Positions 41,948-51,323 of a stretch of 64,000 nucleotides of DNA are shown here, one piece after another. Each line of letters starts with the position of its first letter. The first letter of the stretch is position 1. The translations under genes were made by a program, and so were the position numbers. The notes under the pieces are model-generated. The model was not told where the DNA came from. It saw only the letters and a list, made by a program, of their open reading frames with translations, and did no database searches. Origin of the DNA: Streptomyces canus (GTDB lineage Bacteria; Actinomycetota; Actinomycetes; Streptomycetales; Streptomycetaceae); assembly GCF_001514145.1 (NCBI RefSeq), contig NZ_KQ948663.1:100247-164246 (forward strand). The letters are read 5' to 3'.

Positions 41948-43469
41948 GACGCCTGCGGTCGGTCTCACCGACGTCAGCATGGCCTTCGGCGGCAAGACCG
42001 TGCTCGCCTCCGTCACCCTCGACATCGCCCCGGGCAGTGTGGTCGCACTGCTCGGAGCGAACGGCGCCGGCAAGTCCACGCTGATCAAGATCCTGTCGGG
42101 CGTGCACACCGGCCACGGGGGTCAGGTGCGGGTCGCGGGGGAGACCGCGGCTCTCCAGTCCCCGCTGGCCGCCCGGCAGTTGGGCATCCAGACCGTGCAC
42201 CAGCGCATCGGCGAGGGCATCGTGCCGGGCCTCTCGGTCGCCGAGAACCTGGTGTTCGAGGAGCTGGCGCAGAAGCGCGGGAACCCGTTCCTGAACGGGC
42301 GCCGGGTCCTGGCGCGCGCCCGCGAGATCCAGGCAGGTCTCGATCTCGGCTGGAGCGACTCCGTGTTGCGCCGTGAGGTGAGCGAACTCGGCATCTCCGA
42401 CCGCCAGTTGCTGATCCTCGCCCGCGCCCTCGCGACCCGCCCCCGGCTGCTGATCCTCGACGAACCGACCTCCGCCCTGTCCGCCGCCGAGGCCCAACGC
42501 CTCTTCGCACTCGTCGAGAGGATGCGGGACGACGGCATAGCGGTCCTCTACGTCTCCCACCGCCTCGGCGAGATCGACGCGCTCGCCGACCGCCTGGTCG
42601 TCCTGCGGGACGGCCGTCTCACCGAGGACCAGACCAAACCCTTCGACTGGGACAGCGCCCTGCGCGCGATGCTGCGTGGACGGCCGGCCCGGCAGGCGCA
42701 GGAGGTGACGACGGCACGGCCGGTGCGGGAAGCGGCTTCCGGTGACGTCGCCCTGTCCCTGCGCGGAGTCCGTCTCCTCGCGGGCCGGGCACCTCTCGAC
42801 CTCGACCTCCGTACGGGCGAAGTCACCGGTGTGGTGGGCCTGTTGGGCGCGGGCAAGACCGAGCTGGCCCGCGGCCTGTTCGGCGCCGAGCCCTTCGCGA
42901 CCGGTACCGCCGAACTGGACGGCGAGCCGTACGAGCCGAAAAGGCCCTCCGACGCGATCCGCGCGGGCATCCACCTGGTCCCCGAGGACCGGCACGCCGA
43001 CGCGCTCGTCCCCGGCTGGTCGCTGTCCCAGAACATCTCGCTGCCGTTCCTGAAGTCGCTGTCCCGGGCCGGTCTGGTCCAGCGGTCGAGGGAGGACACC
43101 CTCGGCCGCGAGACCATCGAGGCACTCGGCGTCGTCGCCCGCGACGAGCACAGCACCGTGGAGGAACTCTCCGGCGGCAACCAGCAGAAGGTCGTCGTGG
43201 GCCGCTGGCTCGCCCGGACACCCCGTGTCCTGATCCTGGACGAGCCGTTCCGAGGCGTGGACATCGGTGCCCGCCGGGACATCGGCCGCCGTGCCAGGGC
43301 CCTCGCCGCCGAGGGCGCCGCCGTACTCGTGCTGTCCGCCGACGTCGACGAGGTCCTCGAGATCGCCGACCGGGTCGTCGTGCTCGCCGCCGGAGAGATC
43401 CACCTCGACGCGTACGGCGAGGACGCGGAACGCGACCGCGTCATCCAGACCATCTCCGCGTCCGTGTGA
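41934..43469 (+). CDS. sugar-type ABC transporter ATPase, two ABC domains (511 aa)
   Basis: This is an RbsA/MglA-like fused ATPase. Domain 1 has Walker A GANGAGKSTL, a degenerate signature ELGISDRQLLILARAL and Walker B LLILDEPTSAL. Domain 2 has a weaker Walker A GLLGAGKTEL, a full signature ELSGGNQQKVVVG and Walker B VLILDEPFRGVD. A split between catalytic and degenerate sites is usual in this class. It energises import with the permease encoded next. The start overlaps the binding-protein stop. Confidence 0.93.
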   Translation: MSPTETPAVGLTDVSMAFGGKTVLASVTLDIAPGSVVALLGANGAGKSTLIKILSGVHTGHGGQVRVAGETAALQSPLAARQLGIQTVHQRIGEGIVPGLSVAENLVFEELAQKRGNPFLNGRRVLARAREIQAGLDLGWSDSVLRREVSELGISDRQLLILARALATRPRLLILDEPTSALSAAEAQRLFALVERMRDDGIAVLYVSHRLGEIDALADRLVVLRDGRLTEDQTKPFDWDSALRAMLRGRPARQAQEVTTARPVREAASGDVALSLRGVRLLAGRAPLDLDLRTGEVTGVVGLLGAGKTELARGLFGAEPFATGTAELDGEPYEPKRPSDAIRAGIHLVPEDRHADALVPGWSLSQNISLPFLKSLSRAGLVQRSREDTLGRETIEALGVVARDEHSTVEELSGGNQQKVVVGRWLARTPRVLILDEPFRGVDIGARRDIGRRARALAAEGAAVLVLSADVDEVLEIADRVVVLAAGEIHLDAYGEDAERDRVIQTISASV

Positions 43470-43494
43470 CCCCGGCTCCCTGAGGAACTACGCC

Positions 43495-44541
43495 ATGACC
43501 ACCACCCAGAGCACCGAGGTCCCCACGAAGTCGGCGACCGCGCCGGCGACCTCGACCGCCGTACGTGTCCAGAACGCCGTCATCAAGTACGGCTTCATCT
43601 TCGTCACGGTCGCGCTGTTCCTGTACTTCGCGCTGAGCGAGGGCTCCTTCCGCGAGTCGGCGACCCTCCTCGACACCCTTCGCTACGTCTCCGTCGCCGC
43701 GATCCTCGGCCTCGGCGTCACCCTCACCATGGCCGTCGGCGGAATGGACATGTCCGTCGGCGCGGTCGCGGGCCTCGGCGTCTCGGTCGCCGCCCAGACG
43801 ATGGTCGTCTTCAACCAGGTCGGCACGGTCGCCATCATCGCGGTGCTGGCGGCGGGTGCCCTCGCCGGGCTCCTCAACGCCCTGCTGATCGTCGTACTGA
43901 AGATCCCCGACATGCTCGCCACCCTCGGCACCATGTTCGTGATCCAGGGCAGCAAGCTCATCCTGGTCGACGGTCAGTCCATCACCCCCGGCATGACCCT
44001 CGACGACGGCACCACGGCCCCCGGCAGGTTCACCGCCGGCTTCCTGAAGATCGACCGCGGCACGGTCCTCGGCATCCCCATCTCGGTCCTCGTCTTCGGC
44101 GGCCTGACGGTCGCCGCGTGGATCTTCCTCGCCCGCACCCGCTGGGGCCGCGTGCTGTACGCCATCGGCGCCAACCCCGAGGCCTCCCGCCTGGCCGGCA
44201 TCCGCGTCGGCGCGTACCGGGCCCTGGCCTACGTCCTCTCCGGCGTCCTCGCCTCGATCGGCGGCCTGATCCTGGCCGCCCGCATCGGCCAGGGCGACGT
44301 CTCGGCCGGAACCTCCCAGCTGCTCGAGGCGGTGGCCGTGGCGCTGGTCGGCACCTCCGTGCTGGGCCGGGGCCGCCCGAACGTCTGGGGCACGGCCCTG
44401 GGCGCGGTGCTCATCGGCATCATCACCACCGGCCTGACCATCAAGGGCCTGCCGTACTACACCCAGGACGTCGTCGAGGGCGCGGTCCTCATCCTCGCCC
44501 TGGTGTTCAGCTTCACCCTGTCCAAGCGCCGTACGTCCTAA
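43495..44541 (+). CDS. sugar-type ABC transporter permease (348 aa)
   Basis: This is an RbsC-like inner-membrane permease with about eight to ten transmembrane helices. The conserved loop GGMDMSVGAVAGLGVS corresponds to the family GGIDLSVG motif. The EAA-like region is ANPEASRLAGIRVGAYRALAYV. The ATG at 43495 has GAGGAA upstream. Only one permease gene is present, so a homodimer is expected. A 25-base gap follows the ATPase gene. Confidence 0.9.
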   Translation: MTTTQSTEVPTKSATAPATSTAVRVQNAVIKYGFIFVTVALFLYFALSEGSFRESATLLDTLRYVSVAAILGLGVTLTMAVGGMDMSVGAVAGLGVSVAAQTMVVFNQVGTVAIIAVLAAGALAGLLNALLIVVLKIPDMLATLGTMFVIQGSKLILVDGQSITPGMTLDDGTTAPGRFTAGFLKIDRGTVLGIPISVLVFGGLTVAAWIFLARTRWGRVLYAIGANPEASRLAGIRVGAYRALAYVLSGVLASIGGLILAARIGQGDVSAGTSQLLEAVAVALVGTSVLGRGRPNVWGTALGAVLIGIITTGLTIKGLPYYTQDVVEGAVLILALVFSFTLSKRRTS

Positions 44542-44549
44542 GGAGACAC

Positions 44550-45719
44550 ATGGGCTACCGCATCCTGGAGACCGACGACATCCCGGCGTACCTGAGCGAG
44601 CGCGGCCACTGGGAGGACCTGGACGACATCGCCGTACGGGAGGTCTCCGACGGCAACATGAACCGGGTCTTCCTCGCCTCCTCGGCCGACGGCACCCGCA
44701 GCCTCGCCGTGAAGCAGGCCCTGCCCTGGGTACGGGTGGCGGGCCCGTCCTGGCCGATGAACCCCAACCGAGCCGACGCCGAGGCCCGCGCCTACGAGCA
44801 GATCGCCAAGGTCGCCCCCGACGAGATCCCGGCGGTCCACGGCTACGACTCCGAGAACTACACGCTCGTCATGGAGGACATGTCGGACCTGGAGGTCCTG
44901 CGCACCCTCCTGAACGAGGGAGCGTCGTACGGCCCCCACACCTCGGCCCGCATCGGCGAACTGGTCGCCCGGCTCTCCTTCGCCACGAGCGACTTCGGCA
45001 TGCCGTCGGCAGAGCGCAAGGCGCTGATCGCGGCCTCGGTGAGCCCGGAGCTCTGCAAGATCACGGAAGACGTGGTGTTGTCGGAGCCGTACCTCGAGCA
45101 CGAACACAACCACTGGCACGAGGGCGTGGCCGACCTGGCGGTGTCCTTCCGGGCGGACGCGGAGCTCCGAACGGAGGTGGCCGAACTCAGGCACCTGTTC
45201 ATGACCGGCGCCCAGTCCCTCCTCCACGGTGACCTGCACACCGGCAGCGTCATGGTCGGCACCCGTGACGGCGCCCCCGTGGTGCGGGTCTTCGACCCCG
45301 AGTTCTCCTTCGTGGGGCCCATCGGCTTCGACCTGGGCCTGTACTGGGCCAACGCCCTGGTCTCCGAGGAACGGGCTCGCGCGCTGGGCGGCTTGACGGA
45401 CCACGCCGACCAACTCCGGCTGTCCTGGGAGGCGTTCGAGACGGAGTTCCGCCGCCTGTGGCCGGCCCGGGTGGACACGTTCTTCGACGACGCCTACCTG
45501 GACCGCTTCCTGAGGAAGGTGTGGACCGAGTCCCTCGGCTACGCGGGCACGGAAGTCATCCGCAGGATCATCGGCTTCGCCCACCTGACGGATCTGACCA
45601 CACTGGAGGACCCGGTGGGGGCGTCCCGCAGGGCACTGCTCATCGGCCGCGAACTGATAGTGAGGCGCCGCGAGTTGACCGACGTGGAATCCGTGCGGGC
45701 GGTCGTACGGGTCACGTAG
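44550..45719 (+). CDS. mtnK: 5-methylthioribose kinase MtnK (389 aa)
   Basis: MtnK phosphorylates 5-methylthioribose to the MtnA substrate. It is an aminoglycoside-phosphotransferase-fold kinase with SDGNMNRVFLAS (glycine-loop region), LAVKQALPWVRVAG (Lys), LLHGDLHTGSVMV (catalytic Asp) and VFDPEFSFVGPIGFDLG (metal-binding D-x-E). The ATG has AAGGAG upstream and lies eight bases after the permease stop. The co-transcribed importer makes a dedicated uptake-and-phosphorylation unit. Confidence 0.93.
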   Translation: MGYRILETDDIPAYLSERGHWEDLDDIAVREVSDGNMNRVFLASSADGTRSLAVKQALPWVRVAGPSWPMNPNRADAEARAYEQIAKVAPDEIPAVHGYDSENYTLVMEDMSDLEVLRTLLNEGASYGPHTSARIGELVARLSFATSDFGMPSAERKALIAASVSPELCKITEDVVLSEPYLEHEHNHWHEGVADLAVSFRADAELRTEVAELRHLFMTGAQSLLHGDLHTGSVMVGTRDGAPVVRVFDPEFSFVGPIGFDLGLYWANALVSEERARALGGLTDHADQLRLSWEAFETEFRRLWPARVDTFFDDAYLDRFLRKVWTESLGYAGTEVIRRIIGFAHLTDLTTLEDPVGASRRALLIGRELIVRRRELTDVESVRAVVRVT

Positions 45720-45751
45720 GCGGAGCCGCACCGACCTGCGGCTTCCCAAAA

Positions 45752-45782
45752 AAGGGCGGCCCCTCGACGAGGAGCCGCCCTT
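45752..45782. terminator. bidirectional terminator between mtnK and glpD
   Basis: A stem AAGGGCGGC / GCCGCCCTT lies between convergent genes, with an A-run on its left that acts as a U-run for the minus strand. Confidence 0.85.
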
Positions 45783-45795
45783 CCCGTGTCACCGC

Positions 45796-47412
45796 TCACT
45801 TCTTGTCGAGCAGATCCTGAACCTTCGCCCGGACGTCGTCCGTGGCAAGCCCCCGGATCGTCAACGTGGTCCTGCGCCGCAGCACGTCGTCCGCGGTCTC
45901 GGCCCATTCGTTGTCCCGCGCGTAGACGACCTGCGCCCAGATCTCCGGCGCGTCCGGATGCACCCGCTGACCCAGTTCGGGGCTCTCGTTGGCCAGCCGG
46001 GCGATGTCGAAGGCCAACGAGCCGTAGTGCGTGGCCAGATGCTTCGCCGTGTCGGCGGCCATGCGCGGACCCGGTGCCGGGTTGTCCACCAACAGACGGT
46101 GCGCGACCGCGCGCGGGTTGGCGACACCGGGCAGCGGAAGCTTCTTCGGCAGGGACGCGATGGGCTCGAAGTCGTCGCCCAGCGGAGCGCCGGGCAGCGC
46201 CTCCAGCTTCTGCATGACCGTACGGCCGATGTGCCGGAAGGTCGTCCACTTGCCGCCCGCGACGGACAGCATGCCGCCACGGCCCTCCGTGACCACGGTC
46301 TCGCGCTTGGCCTTCGCCGTGTCACCGGGGCCGCCCGGCAGCACGCGCAGACCGGCGAAGGAGTACGTGATCAGGTCACGGGACAGCTGCTGGTCGCGGA
46401 CGGAGAACGCGGCCTCGTCGAGTATCTGGGCCGTGTCCTTCTCGGTGACCGCGACATCGGCCGGGTCGCCCTCGAACTCCTCGTCGGTCGTACCGAGAAG
46501 GAGCATGTCCTCCCACGGGAGGGCGAAGGTGATCCGGTACTTGTCGATCGGGGTGGCCAGCGCGGCCTTCCACGGAGACGTCCGCTTCAGGACCAGGTGG
46601 GCGCCCTTGGACAGACGGATGGACGGAGCCGCGTTCGGGTCCTCCATCTTGCGCAGGTGGTCGACCCACGGCCCGGTCGCGTTCAGCACGAGCCGCGCGT
46701 TCACGCCGAACTCGTCGCCGGACTGCCGGTCGCGCAGATCCGCGCCCGTCACCCGGCCCTTGGTGAACCTGAGGCCGGTCACCTCGGCGTGGTTGAGCAC
46801 GACCGCGCCCGCCTCGACGGCCGCGCGGACCGTCATCAGCGCCATGCGCGCGTCGTTCATCTGGTCGTCGCCGTACACGGCCACGGCCTTGAGGTTCTCG
46901 GTGCGCAGCTCGGGCACGTCCTGCGCCGCCTTGGCGGGGGACAGGAGGTGACCGACGCCGTCACCGAACGCCGAGAGCGCGGAGTAGGCGAAGACGCCCG
47001 CCCCGAGCTTCGCGGCGCCGTGCGGCCCGCCCTTGTACACGGGGAGGTAGAAGGTGAGCGGGTTCGCCAGGTGGGGAGCCACCTGGCGGGAGACCGCACG
47101 GCGCTCGAAGTGGTTCTCCGCCACCAGCCGCACCGCGCCGGTCTGCAGATAGCGCAGACCGCCGTGGAGCAGCTTGGAGGAGGCGGAGGAGGTGGCGCCG
47201 GCGAAGTCGCCGGCGTCGACCAGGGCCACCCTGAGGCCGGACTGCGCGGCGTGCCAGGCGGTGGAGATGCCCAGGATGCCGCCGCCGATCACGAGGAGGT
47301 CGTACGACGCCTTGGAGAGCTGCTCCCGGGTCTCGGCGCGGCTCGGCTGGGAGCCGGAGGCCGGGTGCGTACCGAGGGCAGGCACGGACTGCAGGGTGGA
47401 CTGACTGGTCAT
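45796..47412 (-). CDS. glpD: FAD-dependent glycerol-3-phosphate dehydrogenase GlpD (538 aa)
   Basis: This membrane-associated aerobic enzyme oxidises glycerol-3-phosphate to dihydroxyacetone phosphate. Dinucleotide-binding motif VIGGGILGISTAWHAAQSG is at residues about 41-60. GATSSASSKLLHGGLRYLQ is the conserved flavin/substrate region, and the C-terminal domain (about 420-538) is the DAO_C type. It is the last gene of glpF-glpK-glpD and corresponds to gylB of S. coelicolor. The ATG has GAGGAG upstream, slightly far. Confidence 0.95.
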   Translation of the reverse strand: MTSQSTLQSVPALGTHPASGSQPSRAETREQLSKASYDLLVIGGGILGISTAWHAAQSGLRVALVDAGDFAGATSSASSKLLHGGLRYLQTGAVRLVAENHFERRAVSRQVAPHLANPLTFYLPVYKGGPHGAAKLGAGVFAYSALSAFGDGVGHLLSPAKAAQDVPELRTENLKAVAVYGDDQMNDARMALMTVRAAVEAGAVVLNHAEVTGLRFTKGRVTGADLRDRQSGDEFGVNARLVLNATGPWVDHLRKMEDPNAAPSIRLSKGAHLVLKRTSPWKAALATPIDKYRITFALPWEDMLLLGTTDEEFEGDPADVAVTEKDTAQILDEAAFSVRDQQLSRDLITYSFAGLRVLPGGPGDTAKAKRETVVTEGRGGMLSVAGGKWTTFRHIGRTVMQKLEALPGAPLGDDFEPIASLPKKLPLPGVANPRAVAHRLLVDNPAPGPRMAADTAKHLATHYGSLAFDIARLANESPELGQRVHPDAPEIWAQVVYARDNEWAETADDVLRRRTTLTIRGLATDDVRAKVQDLLDKK

Positions 47413-47468
47413 GTCGGGTTCTTACTCCTCATCAGAACTATCGAGATGAGCTGTGGTGAGCGCTCTCG

Positions 47469-49007
47469 TCAGTTCTCGTCCTCGAGCCAGCCCATGGTCC
47501 GCTCGACGGCCTTGAGCCAGCTCTTGTACTCACGGTCGCGCTTCTCCGCGGCCATGTTGGGGGTCCACTCGGCGGCCCGGCGCCAGTTGGCGCGCAGGTC
47601 GTCGGTGCTGGTCCAGAAGCCGACGGCGAGACCGGCGGCGTAGGCGGCACCGAGGCAGGTGGTCTCGGCGACCATCGGGCGCACCACGGGGGCGTCCAGG
47701 AAGTCCGAGAGCGTCTGCATCAGCAGGTTGTTGGAGGTCATGCCGCCGTCGACCTTGAGTGCCGCGAGCTCGACACCGGAGTCCTTGGTCATGGCGTCGC
47801 TGATCTCACGGGTCTGCCAGGCGGTGGCCTCCAGGACGGCGCGCGCGATGTGCGCCTTGGTGACGTACCGGGTGAGGCCGGCGATCACACCGCGGGCGTC
47901 CGGGCGCCAGTACGGGGCGAAGAGCCCGGAGAACGCCGGCACGAAGTACGCGCCGCCGTTGTCCTCGACCGAGAGCGCGAGCGTCTCGATCTCGGCGGCG
48001 GTGGAGATCAGGCCCATCTGGTCGCGCATCCACTGCACCAGCGAACCGGTGACGGCGATCGAGCCCTCCAGGGCGTAGACCGGTGCCTCGTCGCCGATGC
48101 GGTAGCCGACCGTCGTCAGCAGTCCCGAGTACGAGTTGATGATCTTGTCACCGGTGTTCATCAGCATGAACGTGCCGGTGCCGTACGTCGACTTGGCCTC
48201 GCCCTCGGCGAAACAGGTCTGGCCGAACAGGGCCGCCTGCTGGTCACCGAGCGCCGAGGCGACCGGGATGCCGCCGAGCAGGTCGCCCAGCTTGCCGCCG
48301 GTGACCTCGCCGTAGACCTCGGCGGAGGAGCGGATCTCGGGGAGCATCGACAGCGGCACGCCGATGGACTCCGCGATCTTCTCGTCCCACTCCAGCGTGT
48401 GGAGGTTCATCAGCATGGTGCGGGAGGCGTTGGTGACGTCGGTGACGTGGTGACCGCCGTTCACACCGCCCGTCAGGTTCCAGATGACCCAGCTGTCCAT
48501 GGTGCCGAAGAGGATCTCGCCGCGCTCGGCGCGCTCACGCAGCCCCTCGACGTTGTCGAGCAGCCAGCGGGCCTTCGGGCCGGCGAAGTACGAGGCGAGG
48601 GGAAGACCGGTCTCGCGGCGGAAGCGGTCCTGACCGACGTTGCGGCCGAGCTCCCGGCACAGGGCGTCGGTGCGGGTGTCCTGCCAGACGATGGCGTTGT
48701 GGACGGGCTCACCGGTGTTCTTGTCCCAGAGGAGAGTGGTCTCGCGCTGGTTGGTGATGCCGATGGCCTTGATGTCGTCGCGGGTGATTCCGGCCTTCTG
48801 GATGGCTCCGGCGACGACTTCCTCGACGTTGGTCCAGATCTCGGTGGCGTTGTGCTCGACCCAGCCCGGCTTCGGGAAGATCTGCTCGTGCTCCTTCTGG
48901 TCGACCGAGACGATACGGCCGTCCCTGTCGAAGACGATGCAGCGGCTGGAGGTGGTGCCCTGGTCGATGGCGGCGATGAACGGGCCGGCGGTGTGGGCGT
49001 CGGTCAC
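47469..49007 (-). CDS. glpK: glycerol kinase GlpK (512 aa)
   Basis: This FGGY-family kinase phosphorylates glycerol. N-terminal AIDQGTTSSRCIVFDRDG is the phosphate-binding motif. The family motifs WQDTRTDALCREL, GDQQAALFGQTCF and LKVDGGMTSNNLLMQ are present. The GTG start has GGGAGC upstream. It lies 83 bases after glpF and 56 before glpD. It corresponds to gylA. Confidence 0.97.
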   Translation of the reverse strand: MTDAHTAGPFIAAIDQGTTSSRCIVFDRDGRIVSVDQKEHEQIFPKPGWVEHNATEIWTNVEEVVAGAIQKAGITRDDIKAIGITNQRETTLLWDKNTGEPVHNAIVWQDTRTDALCRELGRNVGQDRFRRETGLPLASYFAGPKARWLLDNVEGLRERAERGEILFGTMDSWVIWNLTGGVNGGHHVTDVTNASRTMLMNLHTLEWDEKIAESIGVPLSMLPEIRSSAEVYGEVTGGKLGDLLGGIPVASALGDQQAALFGQTCFAEGEAKSTYGTGTFMLMNTGDKIINSYSGLLTTVGYRIGDEAPVYALEGSIAVTGSLVQWMRDQMGLISTAAEIETLALSVEDNGGAYFVPAFSGLFAPYWRPDARGVIAGLTRYVTKAHIARAVLEATAWQTREISDAMTKDSGVELAALKVDGGMTSNNLLMQTLSDFLDAPVVRPMVAETTCLGAAYAAGLAVGFWTSTDDLRANWRRAAEWTPNMAAEKRDREYKSWLKAVERTMGWLEDEN

Positions 49008-49090
49008 TGTGTGCTCCCGGGGTTCCGTGAGTAAGGGGACGGGCTACGACTGATCTACTACGGCTTTGCTCTGAGGCTGTGTCAGAAGGT

Positions 49091-49891
49091 CTAAGCGAAA
49101 GCGATGTTGTAGATGCCTGCGGCGATCGCGCCGCCGATCAGCGGACCGGCGACCGGGACCCAGGCGTAGCTCCAGTCGGAGCCGCCCTTGTTGGGCAGGG
49201 GCAGGAGGGCGTGCACGACACGCGGACCGAGGTCACGGGCCGGGTTGATCGCGTACCCGGTCGGGCCGCCCAGGGAGAGACCGATGGAGACCACGACGAG
49301 CGCGGTGATCAGGGCGCCCAGGGTGCCCAGGCCCTTGCCGTCGCCGTTGAGACCCTGCGTGAGTACGGCGAGCACCAGCACGATCGTGCCGATGACCTCG
49401 GTGGCGACGTTCTGCCAGGCGACCCGGACCTCGGGGCCGGTGGAGAAGATGCCCAGCACCGGGCCGGCGCCCTTCTCCTGTGCCTCGACGGCCTTGGCGG
49501 TCGTGGCCTGCGCGCCCGGAGCGCCGACGATCTCCTTGTCGGTCAGGTGCGCGTGGAACTGGCCGTAGTAGGCGATCCAGACCAGCGCCGCACCGATCAT
49601 GGCGCCGAGCAGCTGACCGCCCCAGTAGATCGGGACGTCACTCCACGGGATGCCGTCCTTCTTGAGCGCGAGCGCGAGCGTGACGGCCGGGTTGAGGTGG
49701 GCGCCGGAGAGGGGCGCCGAGGTGTACACGGCCGTCAGAACGGCGAAACCCCACCCGAAGGTGATGGCGAGCCAGCCGGCGTTGCGTGCCTTGGAGGCCT
49801 TCAGCGTGACGGCGGCGCACACGCCGCCACCGAGCAGGATGAGTATGGCGGTACCGATGGTCTCGCCGATGAAGATGTCGGAGCTGGACAC
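49091..49891 (-). CDS. glpF: glycerol facilitator GlpF (266 aa)
   Basis: This MIP/aquaglyceroporin channel for glycerol has the first NPA motif in SGAHLNPAVTLALAL and the second in YAINPARDLGPRVVH, whose Asp after the Arg marks a glycerol facilitator. Six transmembrane helices are visible. GTG start with AAAGGAG upstream. It is the first gene of the operon, downstream of gylR, and has an operator-like palindrome about 130 bases upstream. Confidence 0.95.
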   Translation of the reverse strand: MSSSDIFIGETIGTAILILLGGGVCAAVTLKASKARNAGWLAITFGWGFAVLTAVYTSAPLSGAHLNPAVTLALALKKDGIPWSDVPIYWGGQLLGAMIGAALVWIAYYGQFHAHLTDKEIVGAPGAQATTAKAVEAQEKGAGPVLGIFSTGPEVRVAWQNVATEVIGTIVLVLAVLTQGLNGDGKGLGTLGALITALVVVSIGLSLGGPTGYAINPARDLGPRVVHALLPLPNKGGSDWSYAWVPVAGPLIGGAIAAGIYNIAFA

Positions 49892-50265
49892 CCGCGACTC
49901 CTTTGTCCTTCGTCCAGGGGACCGAACCCCGGGTCCCTCCGGAGGTTCGAGCTGCCCTCGGGGGTGAGAGCGATGCCGGCCCTGGCGTTGTCACACTCTA
50001 GCGCGTATTGCCGGTAGGTGTTCGACAATGCCGACCGATGGACGGGAGTCTTGCTCCGGCGTTACGCGCACGTCAAGGGTTCTGTTATCGAAAGTGCGAT
50101 CGTTATTGATCGCTGTCGCTTGCCGATCTTGCGGGGCGATCGCGCAGGGCGCGACGCCGGACACGCTGTGTGCCGACCGGGCGGTATGCCCGTTGTGTCA
50201 GCGTACGGCGAGGACCGGGACGCCGCCCGACGCCCGGTCCTCGCCCGCTGACTCTCACGTACTTC
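49892..50265 (-). promoter_or_regulatory. glpF control region (374 bases, no gene)
   Basis: This holds the glpF promoter and the GylR-type palindrome at 50020-50036. The part from about 50040 to 50265 towards gylR contains no convincing ORF or RNA gene. Confidence 0.6.
50020..50036. promoter_or_regulatory. GylR operator candidate upstream of glpF
   Basis: GTTCGACAATGCCGACC is an imperfect palindrome around a central A. Its reverse complement, extended (GGTCGGCATTGTCGAACAC then CTACCGG), closely matches the site upstream of gylR. Confidence 0.6.
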
Positions 50266-51039
50266 TCAGAAGCGCCCGGCGCCCAGATCGCGCGAGACGG
50301 CGCGGGCGCAGTCCCGCACGGCCGCGATCAGCTCCGGACGCAGCGCGCCCTCCTCGTCGGGCCGGCACAGCCGCTCCACCGCGCCCGTGATGCCGACCGC
50401 GCCGACCGGCATGCGCCGCCGGTCGTGGATGGGCGCGGCGATGGACGCGACGCCCTCCCAGGTCTCCTCCACGTCCGCCGCGTACCCACGCGCGCGCGTG
50501 ACGTCGAGGATCTGCTCGAACTCCGCCAGCTCGCACACGGTCCGGTCGGTGAACGCCTTGCGGTCGCTCTCCAGCGCCTCGCTGTGCGCGACCGGGTCGA
50601 AGGCCGAGAGCACCTTGCCCAGCGCCGTGCAGTGCAGGGGCTGCATGGCCCCGATCTCCAGCACCTGTCGGCTGTCGTCGGGCCGGAAGACGTGGTGCAC
50701 GATGAGCACGCCGTGCTGGTGCAGCACGCCCAGGTGGACGCTCTCGCCGCTGGAGCGGGCCAGGTCGTCCGTCCAGACGAGCGCCCTCGCACGCAGTTCG
50801 TGCACGTCCAGATAGGTGGTGCCCAGGCGCAGCAGCTCGGCGCCCAGCTGGTACCGCCCGGAGGCCTCGTCCTGCTCCACGAACCCCTCCGCCTGGAGGG
50901 TGCGCAGGATGCCGTGCGCGGTGCCCTTGGCCAGGTCCAGGGACGAGGCGATGTCCGACAGGCCGAGTCTCCGCTCGCCGCCCGCGAGGAGCCGCAGCAT
51001 CGCGGCCGCCCGTTCGAGCGACTGGATGTTCCGTGCCAT
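50266..51039 (-). CDS. gylR: IclR-family glycerol regulator GylR (257 aa)
   Basis: It has an N-terminal winged helix (SLERAAAMLRLLAGGERRLG; LSDIASSLDLAKGTAHGILR) and a C-terminal IclR effector domain (HTVCEL-type segment TDRTVCELAEFEQIL; GVASIAAPIHDRRRMPVGAV). In S. coelicolor GylR represses the glycerol operon and itself and is relieved by glycerol-3-phosphate. The same-strand order gylR-glpF-glpK-glpD and the two matching palindromes fit that model. Confidence 0.93.
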   Translation of the reverse strand: MARNIQSLERAAAMLRLLAGGERRLGLSDIASSLDLAKGTAHGILRTLQAEGFVEQDEASGRYQLGAELLRLGTTYLDVHELRARALVWTDDLARSSGESVHLGVLHQHGVLIVHHVFRPDDSRQVLEIGAMQPLHCTALGKVLSAFDPVAHSEALESDRKAFTDRTVCELAEFEQILDVTRARGYAADVEETWEGVASIAAPIHDRRRMPVGAVGITGAVERLCRPDEEGALRPELIAAVRDCARAVSRDLGAGRF

Positions 51040-51094
51040 CGCCGTCCTGCCTCCGTCCGCTTCGGCACCCGAGTGTTACGGCGCCGCTGCCGCT

Positions 51095-51111
51095 GTTCGG
51101 CAATGTCGAAC
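51095..51111. promoter_or_regulatory. GylR operator candidate upstream of gylR
   Basis: GTTCGGCAATGTCGAAC is a palindrome with one mismatched pair, 55 bases upstream of the gylR start and in the region shared with metH. Further partial copies (ATGCCGACC, GGTCGGCAAC) follow at 51123-51157. Confidence 0.65.
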
Positions 51112-51323
51112 ACTACCGGTCCATGCCGACCTCCCGCTAATGGTCGGTCGGCAACTGTTGAGTCACTGGTATCCCGTTGGTGATCTGCCCGCCAACCTCG
51201 TCCGTCCCGTGGACGTGCCGAACATCCCGGCGGGGACCCGGCTACCCTGGCGTGGTGCGCCCGGCGTGGGACGTCTCGCGGGCGCCTGAAGCCGACAGCC
51301 GTCGCAACTGAGGGAGCCCTTTC

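Noticed and set aside
45958..47643. A 561-codon plus-strand open frame opposite glpD
   Set aside because: Antisense shadow; glpD on the minus strand has all its motifs.
51112..51323. Possible cobalamin or SAM/SAH riboswitch upstream of metH
   Set aside because: I looked for conserved B12-box-like and SAM-type junction patterns and saw none; the space is short and already holds the gylR promoter and operator.
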